A DNA stretch of 64,000 nucleotides, from positions 4,599,001 to 4,663,000 of the forward strand of contig NZ_CP049017.1 in the NCBI RefSeq assembly GCF_014236795.1, given 5' to 3'. This document shows, piece after piece, positions 18,719 to 28,584 of this stretch; the first letter of the stretch is position 1, and every line of letters starts with the position of its first letter. Source of the DNA: Xanthomonas theicola (GTDB taxonomy: Bacteria > Pseudomonadota > Gammaproteobacteria > Xanthomonadales > Xanthomonadaceae). Under the pieces are notes generated by a model that saw only the letters and a list, made by a program, of their open reading frames with translations, made no database searches and was not told the DNA's origin. The position numbers were made by a program, and so were the translations under genes.

Positions 18719-18746
18719 CAGTTGACTCCCACAAGTGCATGACCCC

Positions 18747-18815
18747 TGTAGGAGCGGTTTCAACCGCGAACAGGCCTTGCCGATAGATTCTGTCGCGATT
18801 GAAACCGCTCCTACA
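18747..18815. repeat. REP-like inverted repeat, TGTAGGAGCGGTTTCAA arms
   Basis: The arms TGTAGGAGCGGTTTCAACCGCGA and its inverted partner TCGCGATTGAAACCGCTCCTACA flank a 23-base centre. It belongs to the GTAGGAGCGG repeat family seen three more times in the window and lies just past the terminator of the bacterioferritin gene. Confidence 0.75.
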
Positions 18816-18842
18816 AAAAAGCGCCCGGCAGGTGCCGGGCGC
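18814..18842 (-). terminator. Rho-independent terminator of the bacterioferritin-like gene
   Basis: On the minus strand, GCGCCCGGC and GCCGGGCGC pair across a short loop and are followed by TTTTTT. It lies 30 bases past the stop of the gene at 18872. Confidence 0.85.
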
Positions 18843-18871
18843 TGGAGTCGAACTGCGTGCGGCTCGGCGGC

Positions 18872-19450
18872 CTATTTCCCGATCCAGCCTTCCAGCAGGT
18901 CGGAAAACTCGTCGGCGTGCTCTTCCTCCTGGGCCAGGATCTGCTCCAGGATGCGCTTGGTGGTGGTGTCCTTGTCGCCGACGAAGTTGATCATCTCGCG
19001 GTAGCTGTCGATGGCGATGCGCTCGGCGATCAGGTTTTCCTTGACCATGTCGCGCAGGTCCTCGCCTTCCTTGTACTCGGCGTGCGAGCGCGCGGTCAGG
19101 GTGTCGGGATTGAGGTCCGGTTCGCCGCCCAACTGCACGATGCGCTCGGCCAGCTTGTGCGCGTGTTCCTGCTCCTGCTGCGCGTGCTCCAGGAACTCGG
19201 CCTTGACCGAGTCGGCAAGCATGCCCGAGGCCATGAAATAGTGGCGGTAGTAGCGCAGCACGCACACATATTCGGTGGCCAGCGCATCGTTGAGCAGCTT
19301 GATCACCGCTTCGCGGTCGGCGCTGTAGCTCTTGGTGATCGCGCCGTCCTCGATGCTCTGGCGGGCGTTGGCGCGCAGCGTGGCGGTGTCGGTGAGGCCG
19401 CTGCTGTTCTGCAGCGGCTTGGCGTCGTTGGCTGGCTTGTTGTTGGACAT
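18872..19450 (-). CDS. Bacterioferritin-like / ferritin-like diiron protein
   Basis: This is a 192-residue four-helix ferritin-like protein. Diiron-type ligands are visible as Glu in DALATEYVCVLRYYRHYF, ExxH in HAQQEQEHAHKLAE, Glu in ENLIAERIAIDSYREM, and ExxH in ILAQEEEHADEFSDLL. The first 30 residues are polar, unlike Bfr, and no haem Met is obvious, so it may be a Dps/Bfr-like iron-detoxifying protein rather than a classical storage bacterioferritin. It is followed by a strong terminator. The peroxiredoxin just upstream in the same direction suggests a shared oxidative-stress role. Confidence 0.88.
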   Translation of the reverse strand: MSNNKPANDAKPLQNSSGLTDTATLRANARQSIEDGAITKSYSADREAVIKLLNDALATEYVCVLRYYRHYFMASGMLADSVKAEFLEHAQQEQEHAHKLAERIVQLGGEPDLNPDTLTARSHAEYKEGEDLRDMVKENLIAERIAIDSYREMINFVGDKDTTTKRILEQILAQEEEHADEFSDLLEGWIGK

Positions 19451-19486
19451 GGCTGGCCGGTTCCTGTGTGGTGGGAGAAGGGAAGA

Positions 19487-19969
19487 TCAGTCGGGAAGAT
19501 GTTGCAGCACGTAGTCGGCAGCGGAGACCTTGAATTCGCCGGGCGCCTCGGCGAACAGCGCGCGCACCACGCCGTCCTCGGCGTACAGCGCGAAGCGCCG
19601 CGCCCGCACGCCCATGCCGTAGCTGCTGGCGTCCATTTCCAGGCCCAGCGCCCTGGCTAGCTCGCCGTTGCCGTCGGACAGCATCTGCAGGCCGTCGGGC
19701 ACCAGCTGACTCTTGCCCCAGGCCTGCATCACGAACGGGTCGTTGACCGCCATGCAGTACACCTCGATGCCGCGCCTGCGGAAGTCCTCGAAGTGTTCCA
19801 CGTAACCGGGCAGATGCTTCTCCGAACAGGTCGGGGTGAACGCGCCGGGCACCGCGAACAGCAGGGCCCGGCGGCCGTCGAACAGGCTGCGCGTGTCGAC
19901 CGCTTCCACGCCTTCGCGAATGCGTTGCAGGACCACTTCGGGAATGCGTTCGCCGGGCTGGATGGGCAT
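19487..19969 (-). CDS. Prx5-type peroxiredoxin
   Basis: A 160-residue thiol peroxidase of the type 5 (redoxin) group. The peroxidatic Cys lies in PGAFTPTCSEKHLPGYVE, the hallmark of the subfamily, and the catalytic Arg region near SYGMGVRARRFALYAEDG. It reduces peroxides with glutathione or thioredoxin as electron donor in relatives. The start MPIQPGERIPEVVLQ has a purine-rich AGGAGCC upstream. Only 36 bases separate it from the downstream bacterioferritin-like gene, so the two may be cotranscribed. Confidence 0.92.
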   Translation of the reverse strand: MPIQPGERIPEVVLQRIREGVEAVDTRSLFDGRRALLFAVPGAFTPTCSEKHLPGYVEHFEDFRRRGIEVYCMAVNDPFVMQAWGKSQLVPDGLQMLSDGNGELARALGLEMDASSYGMGVRARRFALYAEDGVVRALFAEAPGEFKVSAADYVLQHLPD

Positions 19970-20029
19970 GTCTGGCTCCTAAGAATGAATCGAGTCTAGA
20001 AATGCGCATGGAAAGGCAACGTCAAGGCC

Positions 20030-20057
20030 CTTGAAATGCATGGGTCCATTCCTATCT
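20030..20057 (+). promoter_or_regulatory. Candidate heat-shock (RpoH) promoter for hsp20
   Basis: CTTGAAA at 20030-20036 is followed after 14 bases by CCTATCT at 20051-20057. This resembles the sigma-32 consensus CTTGAAA ... CCCCATNT and lies 79 bases before the hsp20 start. Confidence 0.5.
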
Positions 20058-20135
20058 GGCAGGCAAGGCGGCGGGTCGGACCCGCCGCCATCCACCCGCG
20101 AAGGGTCCGTCCCATTCACGTTGCAGGAGACTACG

Positions 20136-20603
20136 ATGAGCATCGTCCGTTATCGCCAGTTGCCGGCCCAGGCCGCGTTCCAGAACGAGATCAAGCAGGT
20201 GTTCGACCGCTTCTTCGACCCCGGCGGCGGCACCGACGAGTCGGCCGTCGTCACCGCGCAGTGGGTGCCGCGCGTGGACATCAAGGAGGAGCCGGAGCGC
20301 TTCGTCCTGTATGCCGATCTGCCCGGCATCGACCCGTCCGCGATCGAGGTGTCGATGGACAAGGGCATCCTGTCGATCAAGGGTGAGCGCAAGAGCGAGG
20401 CGACCGCCGACAGCGAGCGCTTCTCGCGCATCGAGCGCCGCTACGGCAGCTTCCACCGCCGCTTCGCCCTGCCCGACAGCGCCGATCCCGACAACATTGC
20501 CGCCACCGGCCACCATGGGGTGCTGGAGGTGCACATCCCCAAGCGCCCGGCCAGCACGCCGCGCCGGATCCAGGTCGGCAGCGGGGCCACGATCGTGCAG
20601 TAG
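20136..20603 (+). CDS. Small heat-shock protein, Hsp20/alpha-crystallin family
   Basis: A 155-residue ATP-independent holdase chaperone that binds unfolding proteins. The alpha-crystallin domain spans about residues 45-145: WVPRVDIKEEPERFVLYADL, SMDKGILSIKGERK and the C-terminal GVLEVHIPKRP. The family IxI-like tail is degenerate (RRIQVGSG). ATG 20136 follows GCAGGAGA and gives the family start MSIVRYRQLP. It lies upstream of the J-domain gene cbpA in the same direction with about 130 bases between, so the pair may be co-induced by heat. Confidence 0.95.
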   Translation: MSIVRYRQLPAQAAFQNEIKQVFDRFFDPGGGTDESAVVTAQWVPRVDIKEEPERFVLYADLPGIDPSAIEVSMDKGILSIKGERKSEATADSERFSRIERRYGSFHRRFALPDSADPDNIAATGHHGVLEVHIPKRPASTPRRIQVGSGATIVQ

Positions 20604-20732
20604 TGCCCGCCGGCGTCGCCGCGGCGATGCCGCGCCTGCGCGCCCGGCCAGTAGAATGGCCGGGCGATGGTGCAGAGCGTGCAACCGGCCCGTTGCCGCA
20701 AGGCGGCGGGCCGACTCTTTTTGAGGTGATGG

Positions 20733-21614
20733 ATGGAATTCAAGGATTACTACGCCACCCTGGGCGTGGAACCCAGCGCGGGCGACGCCGAGATCAAGAC
20801 GGCATACCGGCGGCTGGCGCGCAAGTACCATCCCGACGTCAGCAAGGAAGCCGGCGCGGAGGACAGGTTCAAGGCCATCAACGAGGCTTACGAGGCGCTG
20901 CGCGATCCACCCAAGCGCGCCGCCTACGACCAACTGCGCGCGCAGGGTTACCGGCCCGGCGAAGAGGTCCAGGCCCCGCCCGGCTACGGTGGCGGGCAGG
21001 GCTACGACTTCGAGGAAGTGTTCGGCAACGGCGGCGCCGGCGGCGGCTTCAGCGATTTCTTCGAGAGCCTGTTCGCGCGCCAGCAGCGCGCGCGCCAGGG
21101 CGCCGGTCCCGGCCCGGGCGCCGCGCCGCGCGGCGATACCCGCGCCAAGCTGGCGGTGCCGCTGGAGGCCGTGCACAGCGGCGACAGCGTGCGCATCACC
21201 ATCAACGGCCGGCAGCTGGACGTGCGCGTGCCCAAGGGCGTGCGCCCCGGCCAGGTGATCCGGCTGAGCGGACAGGGCAACGGCGGCAGCAACCTGCTGC
21301 TGGAGATCGAGTACGCCGCGCACCCGCAGTTCGAGGTGGACGGGCGCAACATCCTGTACACCCTGCCGGTGACGCCATGGCAGGCGGCGCTGGGCACCAG
21401 CATCAGCGTGCCGACCCTGGGCGGCGCGGTGGAACTGAAGATCCCGCCGGATTCCGAGGCCGGGCGCAAGCTGCGCCTGCGCGGTCGCGGCCTGCCGGGT
21501 ACGCCGCCGGGCGACCAGATCGTCGAACTGGAAGTGCTGGCGCCGACCCCGGAGACCGAGGCGCAGCGCAAGGCGTATCGCAACCTGGCCAAGGCGTTCG
21601 GCGAGACGGTCTGA
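20733..21614 (+). CDS. cbpA: Curved DNA-binding protein / DnaJ-class co-chaperone CbpA
   Basis: A 293-residue Hsp40 that stimulates DnaK. The J domain (residues 1-70) includes YYATLGVEPSAGDAEIKTAY and the HPD motif in RKYHPDVSKEA. A Gly/Phe-rich linker (about 85-125) follows, then two DnaJ C-terminal substrate-binding domains (TRAKLAVPLEAVHSGDSVRI onward). There is no zinc-finger CxxCxGxG region, which separates CbpA from DnaJ. The start MEFKDYYATLG is preceded by GAGGTGATGG. Located downstream of hsp20. Confidence 0.94.
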   Translation: MEFKDYYATLGVEPSAGDAEIKTAYRRLARKYHPDVSKEAGAEDRFKAINEAYEALRDPPKRAAYDQLRAQGYRPGEEVQAPPGYGGGQGYDFEEVFGNGGAGGGFSDFFESLFARQQRARQGAGPGPGAAPRGDTRAKLAVPLEAVHSGDSVRITINGRQLDVRVPKGVRPGQVIRLSGQGNGGSNLLLEIEYAAHPQFEVDGRNILYTLPVTPWQAALGTSISVPTLGGAVELKIPPDSEAGRKLRLRGRGLPGTPPGDQIVELEVLAPTPETEAQRKAYRNLAKAFGETV

Positions 21615-21642
21615 GCAGCCGGGACTCGGGACCGAGTCCTTC

Positions 21643-22026
21643 TCACCCCGTCGGCCCCTCCTCACCGCTGAACACCCGCTCGATCACCTCGGACAGTTCG
21701 TCCTCGGAAAACGGCTTGGTGATGTAGGCGCGCGCGCCCTGGCGCATGCCCCACATGCGGTCGGTGTCCTGGTCCTTGGTGGTGACCAGGATCACCGGGA
21801 TGTGCTGCGTGCTGGGCTCGCGGCGCAGGGTGCGGGTGGCCTGGAAACCGTTGAGGTTCGGCATCACTACGTCCATCAGTACCAGGTCCGGCAGCGCCGC
21901 CTTGGCGGCTTCCACGCCGGCCGCGCCGTCGGTGGCGGTGATCGTTGCGTGGCCCAGCTTTTCGACGATGCGCTGGATGCCCAGCAACTGCGACGGCGAG
22001 TCGTCGACGATCAGGATGCGTGCCAT
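21643..22026 (-). CDS. Single-domain response regulator, PilH/CheY-like
   Basis: A stand-alone receiver of 127 residues with no output domain. Acidic residues are in ILIVDDSPSQ, the phosphoacceptor Asp in DLVLMDVVMPNLNGF (about residue 52), the Thr in ILVTTKDQ and the Lys in AYITKPFSEDEL. The sequence is close to PilH/PilG-type receivers that control type IV pilus twitching. The Chp cluster itself is not present here. It converges on cbpA. Confidence 0.88.
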   Translation of the reverse strand: MARILIVDDSPSQLLGIQRIVEKLGHATITATDGAAGVEAAKAALPDLVLMDVVMPNLNGFQATRTLRREPSTQHIPVILVTTKDQDTDRMWGMRQGARAYITKPFSEDELSEVIERVFSGEEGPTG

Positions 22027-22087
22027 GCGTTTCCCCTTGGATGCCCGAGTGTAGTGGCAGTTGCGCGCGCGCGGAAAGCACTGCGCG

Positions 22088-23092
22088 TCACGCCGCCGGA
22101 TCCAGCCGCACCACGGTGCGACCGCACGATTGCCCGGCGAGCATCGTCGCGAACACCTCGGGCAGCCCGGACAGGTCCACTTCGCGGGTGCAGATCGCCT
22201 CCAGGTGGCGCGGCTTCCAGTCGCTGCCCAGGTGCTGCCAGATCCGGTCGCGCAGGTCGCGGGCGGCGCCGGCCGAGCCGATGCCCAGCAGCGACACGCC
22301 GCGCAGGATGAACGGCATCACCGTCATGTCCAGCCCCGCGGCGGCGGCCAGCCCGGCGCTGGCAACGTTGCCGTACGGCGCGGTCTGCGCCAGCAGACTG
22401 GTCAACATCGCGCCGCCGACATTGTCCAGGCCGCCGCCGAAGCGCACCGACTCCAGCGGGCGCTGCGTCTGCAGCGCGTCGCGGCCCAGTACCCGGGTGG
22501 CGCCCAAGGCGCGCAACTGCTCGGCGCGGTCGGCCTTGCCGCTCACCGCATGCACCTCGAAGCCGGCGCGGCTGAAGATGTCGATCGCCAGCGAGCCGAC
22601 CCCGCCGGTGGCGCCGGTCACGCACAGCGGGCCGTGCGCCGGGGTCTGACGGTTGTCGAGCAGGCGCAGCAGTGCCAGCGCTGCGGTGAAGCCGGCGGTG
22701 CCCAGCACCATGCTCTCGCGCAGGCTCAGCCCAGCCGGCAGCGGCACGACCCATTTCGCCTCCAGCCGCGCGTATGCGCTGTAGCCGCCGTCTCGGGTCT
22801 CGCTCAGGCCGCAGCCGGTGACCAGTACCGCATCGCCTTCCTTGAACGCCGGGTTGCTGGAGGCGACCACGTGCCCGGCCACGTCGATCCCACCCACCAG
22901 CGGGAAGCGGCGCAGGATCTTGCCCTGGCCGGTGCCGGCCAGGGCGTCCTTGAAATTCACCGACGACCAGGCGCCGCGGACCATCACTTCGCCCGGGCTG
23001 AGCTGGTCCAGCGTCACTGGCTCGACCGCGGCGCGGTGGCCCGCGGCGTCCTGGTGGATGTGGAAGGCGGGGAAGCTGGCAGGGAGCGACAT
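22088..23092 (-). CDS. Medium-chain oxidoreductase, YhdH/AcuI-like (acrylyl-CoA reductase type)
   Basis: A 334-residue zinc-independent MDR enzyme using NADPH. The N-terminal GroES-like fold includes RGAWSSVNFKDALAGTGQGK. The Rossmann motif is TGATGGVGSLAIDIFSRAG, and the quinone-oxidoreductase family signature is GGGLDNVGGAML. The YhdH/YhfP subfamily members studied reduce acryloyl-CoA. MSLPASFPAFHIH (23092) is taken as the start because the family begins there. It is divergent from hflK across 145 bases. Confidence 0.9.
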   Translation of the reverse strand: MSLPASFPAFHIHQDAAGHRAAVEPVTLDQLSPGEVMVRGAWSSVNFKDALAGTGQGKILRRFPLVGGIDVAGHVVASSNPAFKEGDAVLVTGCGLSETRDGGYSAYARLEAKWVVPLPAGLSLRESMVLGTAGFTAALALLRLLDNRQTPAHGPLCVTGATGGVGSLAIDIFSRAGFEVHAVSGKADRAEQLRALGATRVLGRDALQTQRPLESVRFGGGLDNVGGAMLTSLLAQTAPYGNVASAGLAAAAGLDMTVMPFILRGVSLLGIGSAGAARDLRDRIWQHLGSDWKPRHLEAICTREVDLSGLPEVFATMLAGQSCGRTVVRLDPAA

Positions 23093-23237
23093 GGCGGAGA
23101 CCTTGGTCGACGCGAAGCAATGCACCAAGATAGCCCTTTCGAACCGTCGGATCTGCCCCATACTTGTAGAATCGGCGACTCACTTACGGTGAACGGCGCG
23201 GATCCACGCACCGCCACCTTCCCATCTTGGAGCATGC

Positions 23238-24389
23238 ATGGCCTGGAATACACCCGGCGGCAAGGGCGGAGACGGCCCGGACAATCACGGGCGCAATCCC
23301 TGGAAGCCTCGTGAAGGCAACGGCGGCGGCAGGTGGGGCGGGATGCCCGGTCCATTGAAAGATCTGTTCGGCGGCGACGGCGGCGACATCGGCCGCTGGG
23401 TGCTGGGCGCGGTGGTGGTGTTGCTGCTGTTCAGCAGCTTCCAGCTGATCGGCGAGCAGCAGCGCGGCGTGGTGCTGCGCTTCGGCCAGTACTCGCGGAT
23501 CCTGCAGCCGGGTCCGAACTTCAAGCTGCCGTGGCCGATCGAGTCGGTGCGCAAGGTCAATGCCACCGAGATCAAGACCTTCTCCAACCAGGTGCCGGTG
23601 CTGACCCGCGACGAGAACATCGTCAGCGTCTCGCTCAACGTGCAGTACCGCATCGACGACCCGCGCATGTACATGTTCGGCTCGCGCGACGCCGACCAGG
23701 TGCTGGAGCAGGCCGCGCAGAGCGCGGTGCGCGAGCAGGTCGGCCGCGCCGACCTCAACGTGGTGCTGAACAACCGCGGGCCGATGGCCACCGCCGCCCG
23801 CGATCGACTGCAGGCCGCGCTCAGCGCCTACCGCACCGGCCTGATCGTGACCGGGCTGACCCTGCCCGACGCGCGTCCGCCCGAAGAAGTGAAGCCTGCC
23901 TTCGACGAGGTCAACGGCGCGCAGCAGGTCAAGGAGCGGCTGATCAACGAGGCCCAGGCCTACGCCGCCAAGGTGGTGCCGGAGGCCCGCGGCCAGGCCG
24001 CGCGCACCCGCACCGTCGCCGAGGGCTACAAGGAAGCGGCGATCGCCCGCGCGCAGGGCGACGCCGAGCGCTTCAGCCTGCTGCAGCAGCAGTACCAGAA
24101 CGCGCCGGAGGTCACCCGCAAGCGGCTGTGGCTGGAAACCGTGCAGAAGGTGCTGTCGGAGAACCGCAAGGTCGTCGGCGGCGACGGCCGCCAGCTGATC
24201 TACGTGCCGATGCCGGCCGATGGCGGCAAGAGCGCCGGCAGCGCCGCGCCGCCGCCATCCAGCAGCGGTGGCGTGCCGACGCTGCCGCAGGGCGTCCTGA
24301 TGCCGTCGCTGTCCAGCAGCGCGGCCGAGAGTATCCGCAGTCCGGAGCGCACGCCGCGCCCGAGCGGCCGTGAGGAGGTGCAGCCATGA
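23238..24389 (+). CDS. hflK: FtsH modulator HflK (SPFH/band-7 protein)
   Basis: A 383-residue inner-membrane protein that, with HflC, forms the large periplasmic cage around the FtsH protease. It has a Gly-rich cytoplasmic N-terminus (MAWNTPGGKGGDGPD), a single transmembrane helix (WVLGAVVVLLLFSSFQLI, about 53-70), the SPFH domain (EQQRGVVLRFGQY to about residue 260) with a long helical region (QVKERLINEAQAYAAKV), and a Ser/Pro-rich tail. Its stop overlaps the hflC start by four bases, so translation is coupled. The conserved order hflK-hflC-DUF2065-purA matches other gammaproteobacteria. Confidence 0.97.
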   Translation: MAWNTPGGKGGDGPDNHGRNPWKPREGNGGGRWGGMPGPLKDLFGGDGGDIGRWVLGAVVVLLLFSSFQLIGEQQRGVVLRFGQYSRILQPGPNFKLPWPIESVRKVNATEIKTFSNQVPVLTRDENIVSVSLNVQYRIDDPRMYMFGSRDADQVLEQAAQSAVREQVGRADLNVVLNNRGPMATAARDRLQAALSAYRTGLIVTGLTLPDARPPEEVKPAFDEVNGAQQVKERLINEAQAYAAKVVPEARGQAARTRTVAEGYKEAAIARAQGDAERFSLLQQQYQNAPEVTRKRLWLETVQKVLSENRKVVGGDGRQLIYVPMPADGGKSAGSAAPPPSSSGGVPTLPQGVLMPSLSSSAAESIRSPERTPRPSGREEVQP

Positions 24390-25249
24390 GAATGTCCCTG
24401 TGGGCGGGCGTCGCGGTGATCGTGCTGTTCGCGCTGCTCAGTTCGGTGTTCGTGGTGCGCGAGGACCAGACCGCGATGGTGCTGAACCTGGGCCGCGTGG
24501 CCCGCGCCGACCTCAAGCCGGGCCTGCACTTCAAGCTGCCGCTGGTGGAGACGGCGCGTGTGTTCGATCGCCGCTTCCAGGTGCTGGACACGCCGCCGGC
24601 GCGCTACTTCACCGCCGAGCAGAAGGATGTCAGCGTCGACTTCTTCGCGATCGGCTACATCTCCGACGTGCGCGCCTTCTACCGCGCCACCGGCGGCGAC
24701 GAGAAAGTGGCCAACGCGCGCCTGGCGCCGATCATCATCGATTCGCTGCGCAACCAGATCAACGCGCGCACCCTGCAGCAGCTGGTGTCCGGCGACCGCG
24801 GCGAACTGATCGCCCAGCAGCTGAGCGCGATCAACGCCGCCGGCAAGACCCTGGGCATGCAGATCACCGACCTGCGCATCAAGCAGATCGACCTGCCCAC
24901 CGACAGTCAGGTGATCACCGACGTGTACGAGCGCATGCGCGCGCAACGCAAGCAGGAGGCCAGCAAACTGCGCGCCGAGGGCGAGGAGCAGGCGCTGACC
25001 ATCCGTGCCCAGGCCGACCGCCAGAGCACGGTGCTGGTCGCCGAGGCCGAGCGCGACGCGCAGAAGTTGCGCGGCGAAGGCGACGCCGGGGCCGCCAGCG
25101 TCTACGGCAAGGCCGGCTCGGCCGATCCGTCGTTCTACGCGTTCTACCGCAGTCTGGAGGCCTACCGCGGCGCGATGGCCGACGGCAACGCGGTGATCGT
25201 GCTGGACAAGAACGACCCGTTCCTGCAGTACCTCAAGAGCGAGCGCTGA
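24386..25249 (+). CDS. hflC: FtsH modulator HflC (SPFH/band-7 protein)
   Basis: A 287-residue partner of HflK. An N-terminal signal-anchor (LWAGVAVIVLFALLSSVFVV) precedes the SPFH domain (EDQTAMVLNLGRV, LHFKLPLVETARVFDRRFQV), the conserved DLRIKQIDLPT segment and the Ala/Glu-rich helix RKQEASKLRAEGEEQALTIR. The ATG overlaps the hflK stop as ATGA. The pair restrains FtsH proteolysis of membrane proteins in E. coli. Confidence 0.97.
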   Translation: MRMSLWAGVAVIVLFALLSSVFVVREDQTAMVLNLGRVARADLKPGLHFKLPLVETARVFDRRFQVLDTPPARYFTAEQKDVSVDFFAIGYISDVRAFYRATGGDEKVANARLAPIIIDSLRNQINARTLQQLVSGDRGELIAQQLSAINAAGKTLGMQITDLRIKQIDLPTDSQVITDVYERMRAQRKQEASKLRAEGEEQALTIRAQADRQSTVLVAEAERDAQKLRGEGDAGAASVYGKAGSADPSFYAFYRSLEAYRGAMADGNAVIVLDKNDPFLQYLKSER

Positions 25250-25336
25250 GGGTGTGACTCGGCACTCGGGACTGCAGGGATGGGATCCCGGCCCAAATCG
25301 CGGTCAAGCGATTGGCGAAAAAGTGCCGCTTTCTCG

Positions 25337-25350
25337 AAAAAAGCTTTTTT
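25337..25350. repeat. Perfect 14-bp AT palindrome AAAAAAGCTTTTTT
   Basis: An unusually AT-rich perfect palindrome in a GC-rich gap after hflC. It could form a weak bidirectional transcription terminator. The rest of 25250-25516 holds no gene that I recognise. Confidence 0.45.
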
Positions 25351-25516
25351 GCAATTCCAGACCACCCGCTTTCTCTAGTAGGAAGGCCTTCAGCCCCGAC
25401 GCCTTGCCGATCACGTGTCGGTGCCGAGGCCCCTCCCAAAGAAAAGCAGGAATGCGGGTGCACACCGCTTCGGTCCGGCCGCGCGGCGGCCCATCCGCCC
25501 TTTCCTGAGAACCCCC

Positions 25517-27263
<1,747 letters not shown>

Positions 27264-27311
27264 TCCGGCGTCCCGTTCGACCATGGCCTGCATCAGCTTG
27301 TGCCTGAGTAG

Positions 27312-27632
27312 TCAGGCGGTGTTGTAGGCTGCCGCCGTAGGTCCAGCGCCGGGATGCCGTTCTTGTGCTGGGTGAGCACAGACATGGCTAAAAACCAGAT
27401 CGGCAGCGACAGCTTGGTGTCGGCCAACAAACGTGCCGCGCGTGAGCGAGCTCTGGTGCTTGCCGCGGTTGCACTGGAACGGGTCGCGGCTGTGCAGATG
27501 GCAGCCGCGGCGATGCCCGCAGGCCGGGCACACGAAGCCTTGCGGCCCGCACTGCTGCCACAGCGCCTGCCGGCTTGGCTGCCGTAGCGCTCCAGGAACG
27601 CCGGCAGACTCAGGCGCGGCTGGAACTGAATC
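27312..27632 (-). pseudogene. Degraded IS1595-family (ISXO2-like) transposase, N-terminal zinc-ribbon part
   Basis: On the minus strand, FQPRLSLPAFLERYGSQA, then in another frame ALWQQCGPQGFVCPACGHRR, then CHLHSRDPFQCNRGKHQSSL and further shifts to HAQERHPGAG-like debris. The pattern (LP-F ... CP-CG zinc ribbon, then QFQCNRCKHQTSLTAGT in relatives) is the N-terminus of IS1595 transposases. At least two frameshifts are present and the catalytic DDE domain is absent. Confidence 0.75.
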
Positions 27633-27640
27633 AGGAACTA

Positions 27641-27661
27641 AGGGAAGGTCTGAACAACGCC
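27641..27661. repeat. Solitary terminal repeat of an IS5/IS1478-like element
   Basis: AGGGAAGGTCTGAACAACGC resembles the reverse complement of the right end of the IS5-type copy near 55556-55573 (AGGGAACCCCTGAACAACGC). No transposase lies beside it, so it looks like a remnant end. Confidence 0.45.
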
Positions 27662-27951
27662 GTCAGAGGATGAGGCAATCCAAATCGGCCACGCTGACGG
27701 CACTCAGCCCTTGGTTTTCGCCGTCTCCGGCGCATTTTCGGGGTATTGCCCGGGTTACAGGCACACCCTCCCCACGACAGGCATCAACTGCTTTGGCTTC
27801 ATCCACAGGTTCGACAGCGCAAATCGCATGTGGCGGAAGTGAATCAAGTCGTTCTTTGATGCGACGAAGGAGAGAAGATGACTCAAAATCTTGCGGTTGA
27901 CTCATCATGGCTTCGGCTCTTGATGTATAGGCGGAATCCATCCTGCAAGTT

Positions 27952-28222
27952 CTATGGCTTCTTGCGGAACTGCTCCTCAAACGTCGGCTTAAATTCCGAT
28001 AAGCTTGGCCCCGTACACTTCTCATCTGTACATGCCCTGATGAGCATAAGTCCAGTCGCGAACGCCCATTCCATTTGATCCCCATCGAAGACTGGCACCA
28101 ACACTTCGAGGTCGCATGATCCATCCGATTTAAGCCTTGCTCGAATGCGATCCCACGAACGACCTTCCCATTGGATGCCTCGCTTATAACTTGACAGGAC
28201 GAGTGTGTCGGAAGTGCCAGTT
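27952..28222 (-). pseudogene. 3' fragment of an unidentified gene, cut by an IS3-family element
   Basis: The frame reads inward from the IS3 end as TGTSDTLVLSSYKRGIQWEG and ends FKPTFEEQFRKKP with its stop at 27952. About 90 residues remain. Composition is less GC-rich than the housekeeping genes, similar to the RHS immunity genes downstream, so it may be the tail of another immunity gene; that is inference. The N-terminal part is not found on the other side of the IS element. Confidence 0.5.
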
Positions 28223-28285
28223 TGGACCGGCCAGCCTTTCGTAGACATCCGGACGCCATAATTGATGGCAATGACCGAGGTGTTT

Positions 28286-28567
28286 ATGGGCAACAGCAAG
28301 CAGTACACGGATGAGTTCCGGGCCGAGGCGGTGAAGCAGGTGATCGAACGCGGCTTCACGGTGGTGGATGTGGCCTCCCGAATCGGGATTCCCAAGCACA
28401 CGCTATACGGGTGGGTGCAGGCCGCCAGGAAGATGGCGCCGGCAGCCGGCGCTGCAGCGGCGTCGACCGACTCAGCGGAGATTCGCCGGCTCAAGGCCGA
28501 ACTGAGGCGGGTAACCGAGGAGCGCGACATCCTAGAAAAAGCCGCCGCGTACTTTGCCAAGGGGTAA
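28286..28567 (+). CDS. IS3-family transposase OrfA
   Basis: A 93-residue helix-turn-helix protein. ATG 28286 gives MGNSKQYTDEFRAEAVKQVI; ATGs at 28265 and 28271 lie upstream in frame. It contains the HTH (VVDVASRIGIPKHTLYGWVQ) and the leucine-zipper segment AEIRRLKAELRRVTEERDIL that mediates OrfA/OrfAB assembly. It ends FAKG with TAA, just before orfB in the usual staggered arrangement. Confidence 0.9.
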   Translation: MGNSKQYTDEFRAEAVKQVIERGFTVVDVASRIGIPKHTLYGWVQAARKMAPAAGAAAASTDSAEIRRLKAELRRVTEERDILEKAAAYFAKG

Positions 28568-28584
28568 GGGCGAAGTACGCGTTC

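Noticed and set aside
27264..27311. tRNA gene after purA
   Set aside because: A short GCCTGA/TCAGGC hairpin is present, but there is no cloverleaf, T-loop or CCA end. No tRNA was found anywhere in the window.
27663..28271. 202-codon open frame on the minus strand left of the IS3 element
   Set aside because: Its composition is not protein-like and it overlaps a better frame (27952-28222) with coherent residues.
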